Below are positions 1-9,814 of a DNA stretch of 25,052 nt, in pieces. The notes beneath the pieces were generated by a model. It did not search any database and was not told the origin of the DNA. It was given only the letters and a program-made list of their open reading frames with translations. The stretch covers positions 1 through 25,052 of the forward strand of contig QXVZ01010600.1 in the NCBI GenBank assembly GCA_008931825.1, in the 5' to 3' direction. The position numbers and the translations under genes were made by a program. This DNA comes from Phallusia fumigata. Its lineage: Eukaryota > Chordata > Ascidiacea > Phlebobranchia > Ascidiidae. How positions within the stretch are numbered: position 1 is the first letter of the stretch; each line of letters starts with the position of its first letter.

Positions 1-3000
1 AGACCTTTTTGGGACGATTGCTAAAACAAAAAGGCTAAAAAGCAAGTTCCTTGTAATAACTATGTGTTGGCCCTAGAACTCCCATGGTTTATGTGTTTGT
101 TTACTGCAAGGCCAACAAGCCTTCTTCAACATTTCCCTGTCCCACATCGTTATTAAAAATTGTAGGACAGTTGAAAAAATCATCTCCTCAAAAATGCGTT
201 TAACAGCGACACAGGAATTACCGAGACGGTTGTCACCAGTGGCAAAGATGTCAATTGCTTCAAGGACAATGACCAGGAAGACGTTTTTGTTTAATCTACG
301 ACATTATTTAATATCAAAAACATGTTTGTTGTTAAAAAAGATAAACAAATGTCCTTGTACAATGCCGTGTGGGTACACAAATGACGAAGCCTATAGCGTA
401 ATACTCTGGAAGCGGAAACGTCAGCGTGTGGTAAGCTTACGTCATAACAGTTGCACTGAGTTGGTACTGTCTCCCCCACGCTTGCATATCGGTATAAACG
501 CTGTTGGTACATTTGATTTCAAGGCACGTATTGAGTTGTGAGCGCACCCTGTCGCTCAAAACGTGGCGTTGAACTTGAAAACAGTAATGTTGAACTTGTT
601 TGATTGTGCAAGGACTGGGTTTAAAAGCGGAAACTCTGGTGTGGTATGAATCGAGCGGATCAGATCATTCGGTCAAGTGCTTGCCCTATACCGAAACCAA
701 AGTCCTAAAGTAAAAAAGAAAGTTAGCCGATCTAATTAACTTTTTGTACATGTGTGTATCTCGTTTGTTTTTATCAATAGTATCACAAAAAACTCAGCCG
801 GCAAATTCCACGCGGCTTTACTCTGGTCACATCCTCAACGTTTTCACAATGACAACAAACAATAGAGTTGGATAATTTCCGTTTTAAGCATGACACACGA
901 AACCTTACGCGCAGGCAGCTCATATTCCAGTTTCGCGGCGCATTTGGGAAAAATAAGCTTAGGGTGCAAACTAAGGATCGTTGCAAGGCTATGACGTTCA
1001 TTTGTTCCCATAAAACTTTTAGCTGCTTAGTTGCTATGTAAACTACAGTATACTGATCAGTTCGAACAGCTGTACTGTGCAACGATTGTGGTAATACACT
1101 TTAAAAGTCATACCCATAACAATAATCTTCTATAGTTAAAAAACGTTGTCATTTTGGCATGGCAATCAGGTTTCGGAATTTACAAATTCATTGCGGTTAT
1201 ACAACAGCCCATGTGCAAAATCACTACTTTCCTGTAAGTATCGATAACTTGATTAAAACAAAGAATGAAATGAATAACAAAGCCGGCCGGGTACAAAGTT
1301 TATTATAACTTCCTTGCAGGGCTTTATGCATGAATAGTGTCGTGAATTTGCTGCGTTGTGCGCTTCATCTATAGGCAAATGTCACATCATTATTGTTTGG
1401 TGGGTAAGCCCTGTCGCAAACCGTGAATTGATTCAGGCTTTCTGCCTTCGACCATAACATCCTGTCATGTCGTTGGAATGAGGTGTTAAATGCGAAATGT
1501 GGTGACTCGGTTCGACAGACAGGCTTCCTCAAATTAACATCAAGGGTCTTAAAGGCAACGAATCTTAAACAGGAATAGTTAATTGATTGATTGATGGTCA
1601 GGGCTTTAAAAAATTATGTAATTGGGTTCAGTTGAGTTGATCGGTGAAAGAAATCATAGCGACACAATAGCATTAAATCTATCACCAGGCCGGAAATAGC
1701 TGCGCAACGTTAAAACTTTATGCGGCGCAAAAGTGTAAGGGCACAATCCGTGGGTCAAGGTCGAACGCGCTGCAGCTTCACAGTAATTATAAGACGTTAT
1801 GTGACGGGGCTCACAAGAGAGTGAGTTTGGCGCAATATGAGAAACACGACAGGGGGGGACGTTGGTGGAACCAGTCGAGGGGGCCTTTAGAAGCTAACCA
1901 CCCGTGCTAGGGAAAGCAGGTGGGGTTCGACAGGAAAACAATCCACCGAAAGAAACCCTGCCGGATAGTTTCAAGCGCTGGGAGGAAGAACACTTGCAAA
2001 AAATGATTACAATTGTTTGATAGTGCACGTAACGTTGGACTAATATGAGGATTGGAATAGTTATTAACATTTACGGTTAGTCAGTATTCAATACACGAAA
2101 TAAGAGCAATAAGATAAAAAATATTCGAAAATTCGCTAGAAATAGGACTAATGCTACCTTCTACGCGCACTGGCAAGCGAGGAAGCGGGTAATTGTAAAC
2201 TGGTGAAGTCTGGTACAGGAAAATAGGTCCGCATTTAAAACAAGTTAGCCAGAAAGGCAGCAAGTTTATTAAAGCTTTTTTCGCGGGGTTCGAAATTCAG
2301 TTCAGTTTCTAACTGTCCTCTAATAAAATTGAGCAAGTACATATTACAAACTTAAAATACGTTGTTTTGAAAGTGTAGCCGGTGTTCTGTTTGATTAAAG
2401 TTTGGGTTAACATTAGTTCGGTTTGTATTTTAAGGCAGGTTAAAGGGCTGGTAAACTTTTTGGTGTTAAGGATTAGCTGCAAGCAAACCTGCTTGTGGTT
2501 TGGTTCTAAGAAAGGAACGCGACCGGTTTTAGATGCAACCAGGCTGGTTAACGTATTGATCCAAAGTTCACGTTGAAACAGGACCAGTCAGAAGCGTTCA
2601 CCTGTGGTTGACTTGTGTCGGGTGTCGCAAAATTTTTTTGAAGTAATCTGTCTTAACAGTTTTTTGCATTACATATTGGTACTATACACATCTTTGACGC
2701 AATGCGTACAAACATCAGAAACGGAAAAAAACAGAAACGCACTATGGCCGCAAAAAAACATCAATGTTCTAGAAGGCTTGTGTTTAATATTGACCACTAG
2801 TGTTTGTAAACCAGCGTGTGTAGATGTAGAATACTCGTAAGGGCATGTTTTCTTGTCTCCCGCCTACATGTTTTATTGCCATGCATAATTTGCAAAAACC
2901 ATACATGCATAGACATCGCTTCGAGACAGTCGGCAGAAACCGGCAATAGTTTTCGATGTCCCGACTCATGAATGGCAGTCTGTCGGTTAAAAAAACGTCA

Positions 3001-4297
3001 TTATAGGTGACAACCATTGAAAAGTCATTGCTCAGATGTTTGAGTCAGTGTCATAACAACAACTTCCGCTTTCAGAGCTAATCGAGTAGTATTGAGGGTT
3101 GAATAAAATGACTCAAGCCGGTGAAGTGTGTATCCTACCCTAGCTTGATTCAGTTAATGAGGTACAGTGATTGAGTACAGTTAACGCATAGAAGGTAAAT
3201 AAAATATGTTTGTTAGAGATTTTGTTTAAAAAACGTACGTTTCGGCTTCCTAGCCTATGTCAGTGGAATATAATTTTATGTTTTGTTCAGTCAATGTCAA
3301 GGAATTATGACATACCTACACTGCGCACGTTTTACAGTTGACACATTGTAGTAGATCATCATATGCGCTGCTTGAGTTTGCACGAATTTAAACGGAAATG
3401 CACAGAAAAACCCGAACGTTTCATCATCCACCAAACCGTGTCTTTGTCGGCGTTTGTTTTGAATTCGTTCAAAGGGCGTTGAGAGAAGGGGTTACGCTTA
3501 CAAATCTACAGTCGTTGCAATGTCGAGATTTAAAAAGCATAGTTTAATAGGGGAGTACTCGAAGACTAGGTCTTAGTGAGCTTCGAATACTTGGTACCGA
3601 CCTTACTATTCGCAGACACATAGTCAAAAACCAAGATATTATTGGGCTTGAAACATTGTGGTTGTCTTTGACGATATTTGGCAGTTGCCCTTTAAATTTT
3701 TGTAGCGTGACAGTTTGCCTAGCAACTTGTCCATGGTGCCTTACAAAACTCTTGCAGTTTGTGACAGAATCTAAAACGTCTGGTACAGTGATTTCCAATC
3801 TTTCATTAGGTTGCAGCCATATTGGAAAGCCCCTACCACTCGTGGCCACTTTTTCATCAATAGCATGTACGAAAATGTAAATAGTATGAACGTTTAGGCA
3901 GTTAATTCGTACTACAAAGTATGGCTCCTTGTTTAAGGCCTCTGCTCGTAACGACCTGGTTGAAAAACCGTAGTAAATGTCAACAGACACAAAGCCACTG
4001 CGATTTTAGCAAAGGTAGCCAAAATGGCCTAACTATATCACTCAACAAAGTCAGTCAATGCAACTGCAAGCTTACCAGCAAATCATACAAAATATGTAAA
4101 ACTACAACGAAAGGAGTAAAACGATGTCGAAACACTTGCAGTGTGTTAAGGGAAAGGCTAGCTGAAGGGCTTTACAATCTGCTTAAAGGTTATAATACTC
4201 AATGTGTTGTGTTTGCATTGATTAGGGCCTTCTTAAGTCAAAATTCGACACTGGGTTCATCCCAACATTCAAAACAAAACTACCAAAGGATCGTTTT
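1..4297. other. Upstream noncoding region, no recognisable gene
   Basis: About 4.3 kb upstream of the first receptor gene. Only short open frames occur. The longest, 3544-3990 on the minus strand (148 codons), has no domain or family resemblance that I can see and overlaps equally open frames on the other strand. I saw no convincing tRNA, no terminal-repeat element and no exon-like block with matched splice sites. It probably contains the upstream regulatory DNA of the receptor cluster, but that is inferred from position alone. Confidence 0.5.
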
Positions 4298-4309
4298 TTG
4301 CAGGGCGCA
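4296..4309 (+). promoter_or_regulatory. Splice acceptor just before the receptor 1 start codon
   Basis: A T-run followed by gcag ends at 4303, six bases before the ATG at 4310. It reads as a splice acceptor. It could close a 5' UTR intron, or it could be a trans-splice site where a spliced leader is joined, which is common in ascidian mRNAs. It supports 4310 as the translation start, because nothing coding is required upstream. The sequence alone cannot separate cis from trans splicing. Confidence 0.45.
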
Positions 4310-7300
4310 ATGGATACTACAGCGAATCCATTTAACATAACGGAGGCAACCAATTCGTGTCAGGTTGCTACTGGCAACCCGTGGTGTGACCAATCAGAAG
4401 CTTCCAAGGTCGTGGAAATCATTTACTTGACGTTGGTTTCGATCGTTGGTACCCTAGGAAACCTGTTGGTTATTTTCTCGATTGTCCTTCTTGGCAAAGC
4501 CCATCAGAATGGAAACATGTTTCTAGTGAACCTTGCCGTAGCAGATTTGCTGGTAAGAGTGCTTAAGAAATAGTCCACCGTAAAAAGTAAAAATTATTGC
4601 CAAACACTTAAATACTACCAAGGGTTGGTTACGTCTCTACGGATAGGATATTGCACCGTACTATGTTTGATGGTCTAAGACAGCGCTCCGCAACCTTTTT
4701 TGCTGACGTCACACTTCTGAACTTTCAAAATTCGGTGGCACACCTCAATCTGCGTTTTTTTACGCCGAGCAGCCTTTTAAAGATTAAAATTTCTACTGTG
4801 GCGTTATAAAAACATCATGAAATGCACAGTGGGCGGTCTGAATAGAGTTTGGATTAGCGAATTGCCCAACTGTTGTAACGTTCAAATTTGCCGAAAATAA
4901 AATGTTTTTGTTTCCCCAAAAAACTTTAGGTTGCAGGTACACAGCGGCACACCTAGCATCATCTCGCGGCACACCAGTGTGTCGCGGCACACCGGTTGCG
5001 GAGCACTGGTCTAAGACGGTGTGCCGCGGCTGCAGTGCCTTTATCTTAACGAACTTTTTTTTAAAACAAAAACATTTTACCCTTGGCAAATTTGAACGTT
5101 ACAGCTGGTCGGCAATTCGCTAATCCAAACTTTAGTTAGAATACCCACTATGTGAATTTATGATGTTTTATAACGTCACAGTAGAAATTATCAAATTCGA
5201 AAAGCTGTCCTGGCGCAAAACGCAGGCCGCCGAATTTTAAAAGTTTACGAGTGTGATGTCAGTAATATAAGGTTGCGAAGCACTGGTCTAAGATAAGGCT
5301 TCCAAACTTTAATGAGATAAATTAGTACCACAAGTGCAGTTAAACTGATATTTCGTCATCTATGGCACTACAAATTATATTCTATCGTCTTAGAGTGCTT
5401 TTTAATTTAGCCATATTGTAAATTGTTTAAAAACAACACAATTACCATCTACATTTGTAAGAAACATCGCACTGCCAGTGTGCTAGGTTTTGTACCAGGT
5501 AAAAAATCGATTGTTTACGACTATGATTTGCATATAGAGTTCGGGCCGGATGTCCTTAATGGCCCGTGATGAAAGTTTCCGAAACTGCTAGTTAAGTTGA
5601 CTGATGATAAACTTCTGCAAGGGTTTCCGGTATCGAAGTTTAACCGTATGGCTAAATGCCAAGCAAAAAGCTGACAACGTTGTATTTTACTCAAAACAGT
5701 ATCGATACCTGTTTACCATGAATGTTCCCTTTCAGATGGTTTCGATATTTGTACCTCTTATTATTCCCAACGTCTACAGCGGCTACAACGCGCTTCCTAC
5801 CGGACTCTGTGAGTTCAGTGGATTTGTGGCAATTTTATCGGGAGCCTGCTCATTACTAAATCTCTCAGCTGTGGCAGCAAACAGGTGATGACACGTTTAG
5901 AACAATTACAAACCAAGACCTTATTCATTTTGCATGAAAACAACAACGAGCCTGCGAAAAGAGTTTGGGTTTTTTTTTATCTGTACAATGCAACTAAATC
6001 TGGTAACTGAGCAAAACGACAGCGCTTGTGTGTGGCGATACGGAATATGTTGACAATAAGCAGTAGATAGTAATTTTTAGTGCAGAGAACCCCAACAACG
6101 GGCATTTCTAAAATCATGGTAAAATCAAAATCTTAATCACTTTGAATAGGGGTCTTCCTTAATTTCACTTATTTGGACCATACACACACGTTAACTGTTT
6201 GGTGTGGCTCAAACTTCCGTGTAGCGTGGGGGCATTGTGCCCTTTCCAACCTTTCCTGGCACTCACGTAACCAATTGTGGCGCAACAGTTCTAACTGGCA
6301 GCTTCTGAGCAACGAGATTTATCAAAACAAGTTGTATACGATTATTTCTTCAATGCAGCATGAAGGGTTTCAGCCAAATTACGTTATTCCTGACAGGTAT
6401 TGGGCAATCTCTCGTCTTGCGTCTTACAACACCGTTTTCTCCAAACGCCGGGTGTACGCCATGGTTGCGTTTACGTGGTTTTGGGCATTCTTGCTTACTC
6501 TGGCGCCACTTAGCAAAGCTGGAAACGTCGAGTTTACGTAAGAAAATCTTAATTAATCAGTTTTTCCTACAGTGTTAAATAATGTTCGTTTTGGACGCGT
6601 TGTTGACCATAGTGTGCACGAAGTTTTTACAAAACCCTGTCAAGTAAAGGCGTATAGACAAAACGATGTTCATCTTTACTCCATTTACAAGCTTGAACGA
6701 AATGCCATAAGTGTTCTATTGTCATAAATTATCATTGATTTTTCACATATATACTTTAGGTACGACAAGAAGGCGATGGCCTGCGTCTGGTCGATGTTCA
6801 GTTCTCTTGCTTACGACATCTGCCTGATAATGTTCGGAATAGTTGTGCCGTTAACGTTAATCTGCATATTCTACTGGAAGTTATACAAGTAGGGTTGTAT
6901 TTTTTATCCACACCTGAAAAGTTTTGTCGTCAAGATTTAGAGTTTGCTTCATTCACTTAGCGGTCTGTTTCGAAATGTTTGGCACAAAATGAAGTCCAAT
7001 TATCATTAATATTATTACGCACGTAACGTAAAATAAAAGACGTTCCTCGCTCATTGAGGTCGACTCTTATAGTTCGTATGACGTTATGTTGTTTAAAGCG
7101 TTCAACTTATTAAACGTTGGTGTTGCAAACACGACATTTGCATTGAAAAGCCAAATCAGTTCTGTGTTCCAACAAACATGATTTGTTTAAACGTACATAT
7201 TTGTGTAGGACAGTAAGAGAGCGACGAATGTGGCTTCGAACTCAAAGAAAAATGTCAAACACACCAAACAGTGTGAAGCAATACAAGAGGTCATTGGATA

Positions 7301-8203
7301 CAGAGATCAACCTGCTAAAAACATTGGCTGTAACGGTGCTGGTGTTCATTTTATGCTGGGCGCCGTATGGAATAACAGTCCTTATTGGGGAACCTGGCAT
7401 TCCACCGTTGCTCCACAAGGTGGGGGTACTTAGACTTACGCGCTAACCGATTGTGGTGTTGATTGTGTTTTAACGGGCAAGCACTTGGCCAAATTGTCAA
7501 AGGGGCTCAAGCTACAGAAAAAAAACCTTATAGCTATTAGTACTCGAAAGCACCCCGGCCTCGTAAAAACTGTTTTTAACGTTAGGATGTCTAGTTTACC
7601 GTTTGACACGTTTCCAGAACCGCCTTAGAAGTTGGCCGAGAAGTCTAAGGCGCTCCAACAAAGGGCTGTTGGTATTGGAGATCGAACTGGCTTCAAGCCC
7701 ATAACAACCTTTAAACAGGCAATCTTAACATCTTTGAAATGTGATATGTACGACTTGTTCTGTGTGTATCCGTTTGATTTTTAGTTCATAATATCCAAAC
7801 AAACTCATTTTAGAAACAAACAAGTTGTACAATTACACACTGGTTATACGTCATAATTTCTGCAAAAAAATTCCATTATGTCAGTGATGGAAACGAAAAA
7901 TTCAAACTAGTGTATGAATATCAAAATATTTAAAAACTTTTATGTCAATTAAATTTCTTTATGTGTGTAGGCTTTTGGCTGGCTGACATCGACCAATTCA
8001 AGCCTAAACTTTATCATTTACGGAGTCATGAATAGAAACTTAAGGAGGGGCTACAAACGTCTACTGGGAAAAATGTTTGGCAAAAACACTTCTCGCGGGT
8101 ACGAAATTATTTGCAATGCTCGAATGCCTGAAGGTTCTAACTATTTTAACTTTTTTTATTCAGAACGGACAGTTCACGCTCCTCTGCAGGCGAACAGCTG
8201 TGA
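4310..8203 (+). CDS. Melatonin/GPR84/Tre1-like class A GPCR, paralogue 1 (7 exons)
   Basis: Orphan seven-transmembrane receptor of the plasma membrane, expected to signal through G proteins. Exons: 4310-4552, 5736-5884, 6397-6537, 6760-6888, 7209-7419, 7971-8098, 8164-8203; all introns are GT-AG and the joined frame gives 346 residues. Seen: N-glycosylation site N9-I-T; N-terminal C17 and C26; TM1 with N51 (1.50); TM2 with D79 (2.50); C106 (3.25) paired with ECL2 C186; NRY at 130-132 in place of DRY; W158 in TM4; P208 in TM5; CWAP at 270-273; and N304-F-I-I-Y308 in place of NPxxY. NRY, CWAP and a NxxIY lacking proline are typical of melatonin receptors and relatives. The melatonin-contacting His 5.46 is Gly204 here, so melatonin is unlikely to be the ligand. 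The last intron is only 65 bases. Splicing it gives a Ser-rich tail, while reading through would extend the frame to 8276 with unconvincing sequence. The family is clear; the ligand is unknown. Confidence 0.88.
4681..5008. mobile_element. hAT-type miniature transposon (MITE), copy A
   Basis: A 328-base nonautonomous DNA element in intron 1 of receptor 1. It begins with cagcgctccgcaacc (4681-4695) and ends with ggttgcggagcactg (4994-5008), which are inverted repeats of about 15 bases with one mismatch. It is flanked on both sides by the 8-base target duplication gtctaaga (4673-4680 and 5009-5016). Eight-base duplications and CAG termini are hallmarks of hAT elements. The interior has no transposase coding. 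Confidence 0.85.
5017..5285. mobile_element. hAT-type MITE, copy B, inverted and missing one end
   Basis: A second copy of the same family, in reverse orientation, directly after copy A's right target repeat. Its outer end ggttgcgaagcactg (5271-5285) is intact and is followed by a third gtctaaga at 5286-5293. Its inner end starts at cggtgtgccgcgg (5017), so it lacks about 14 bases of terminal repeat that should lie beside the shared 8-mer. Body segments such as ttcaaatttgcc and its complement match copy A imperfectly, so the copies have diverged. Confidence 0.75.
7625..7712 (+). repeat. Degenerate tRNA-Leu-like sequence, possible SINE head
   Basis: In intron 5 of receptor 1. The stretch ttggccgagaagtctaagg (7632-7650) closely resembles the D-arm/A-box of leucine tRNAs. 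It is followed by a possible anticodon stem (ctcca at 7653-7657 with tggag at 7676-7680) and a B-box-like ggcttcaagccc (7689-7700). The acceptor and T stems do not pair well, so it is not a working tRNA gene. A decayed tRNA or the head of a tRNA-derived SINE fits best. No tail or target duplication was seen. Confidence 0.35.
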
Positions 8204-8665
8204 ACAGAAGATTACAAATTGTTTATGTTTTTACCCAAAATTTTACAAAGCGGTCAGCTGTGTGTTAGACAGATGAAACAAAAACAAAAATGTGCTCCAC
8301 ATACTTGCATGACTTAGCTTTTCTGGTAAAAACAAACGCACACGAATATCGCAACATCTGATTGTCTAATAGTGGAAACACGCACTTCAACACACCACAT
8401 TATACGTTCAGCATATTTAAACTCGATGTTTTATTTTAACGTGTCGTGATTGGTGGAATGAAATGTGTAACGAAACCTGAGAAGTTGTATAGTTACTCGA
8501 ATATTTCAAACTGTGTGTTGTCCTGATGTTATTTGTGTACTAGTCGTTTGTAACTGTTGTCGTCGCACTGTACGTAAAAAAGTTCATGTTATGTGCCGAA
8601 GTTCATGAAGTGCCGAAGTTCACTGTTGATTGAATAAAGCTGTTTCACTGTGCATTCAAGAAATG
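8204..8665 (+). other. Receptor 1 3' UTR with polyadenylation signal
   Basis: After the receptor 1 stop, AATAAA occurs at 8633-8638 in a suitable AT-rich context, about 430 bases downstream. A short near-repeat, gtgccgaagttca, occurs twice just before it. The 3' end is inferred. Confidence 0.55.
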
Positions 8666-9814
8666 TGCCGCCTGTTTCGCAGGTGTTTTTAATCTTTTAA
8701 AAAGCAACTTAAGATGCCAAAACGATTGTCGTAGCCAACCGATATATTTAACTAATTTAATTGCTAAATACCTTAAAGTTCCAACTCGGAAGCTGAAATT
8801 CATCTTTGTCAAGCGAATTCGACACTTTTAAACAGAATCTTTCTTGGTTTTCTTGTAAGTGCTTGTGATGGATAACGGTGTCCCATTTAAAACCGACTGT
8901 TCGATCCACATTCGATCTGTGCTAAAACGTTAATGCTTATAGGGTAAACGAGTACAATCTGTGGCACTAAACTGCATCTTTGTGGTAAACTACAACAGAT
9001 CGTACAGTGGTAGTGGAAACAAAAGTTTGCGCTAACAATTCAACTAAAAACGCGCTTTAGGTTCCATCAAGCAATACGTAACTTTTTAAACTTGACAGGT
9101 TGATGGGTGTGACTTTGGTTGGCTTGGTAAACATAACGTAGCTATCCATCCACGCCAATGCAGCGAGGTCGATGTCGGATATTGTAGCACGCTAAACGTT
9201 GAGGCATTACAGAGAAAAGGCGAAATAAGATCACGCACAGCGCTCGGCCATACGTCATTTAACAGCGTGGGTTTATATCGAACACCAGGGTTTTAGTTTG
9301 CGCTTCGAGTGGCAGCTAGAATACATCAAGACCGTGTGACGCATTTCCAACCAAAACATTAGCTGCAAGGATAGCGACGGTGGCTTCCGATTTACTATGT
9401 ACGTTATAAATGGCTTTAAAACGATCTTGGTTAAGAGGTTTAACAGCATCCTTATCAGTTTTGAGATATTTGAAGGAAGTCTGAAGCATGAAACGCCGAC
9501 TAGGTCCAGTAACGGATATTCAACACTGTAGCTAAACAAAAAGCATGCAGCGGGTCAGAAAACCTCAAGCTGTCAGAAATAGGTAAAGGGCAGGTAAACT
9601 TCTTGTGACCTTAAACTACGTTTATTCAGTTGTAGGTCGAGAATTTAGTCAGTACCAAATTCTGTTCCTAAACCTGCGACGTCGAACCAGTTGTACGGAA
9701 TAAAATAAAACGATTGCTTTGTGGCTGATTTCAGATCTTGTTCGTTTATAGCAGATCCGGTTCCATATGTTGCGAAACAACTTGTAACTTCCATACTAAA
9801 TCGAAGACGGGAAT
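8666..9814. other. Spacer between the two receptor genes
   Basis: About 1.1 kb without a recognisable gene, exon or repeat. It presumably holds the promoter and 5' UTR of receptor 2. Short open frames on both strands (for example 9273-9539 minus) lack any similarity that I can recognise. Confidence 0.5.

Noticed and set aside
1900-1945. B-box-like ggttcgac, possible tRNA
   Set aside because: No A-box at the right distance and no cloverleaf stems.
3544-3990. 148-codon minus-strand open frame
   Set aside because: No domain, no signal or membrane pattern and no splice-linked partner; overlapping plus-strand frames are equally open. Treated as chance.
8028-8276. Unspliced extension of receptor 1 exon 6
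   Set aside because: The sequence after residue 334 does not look like a receptor tail, and a donor/acceptor pair with paralogue-matched phase gives a better ending. Kept only as a possible retained-intron form.
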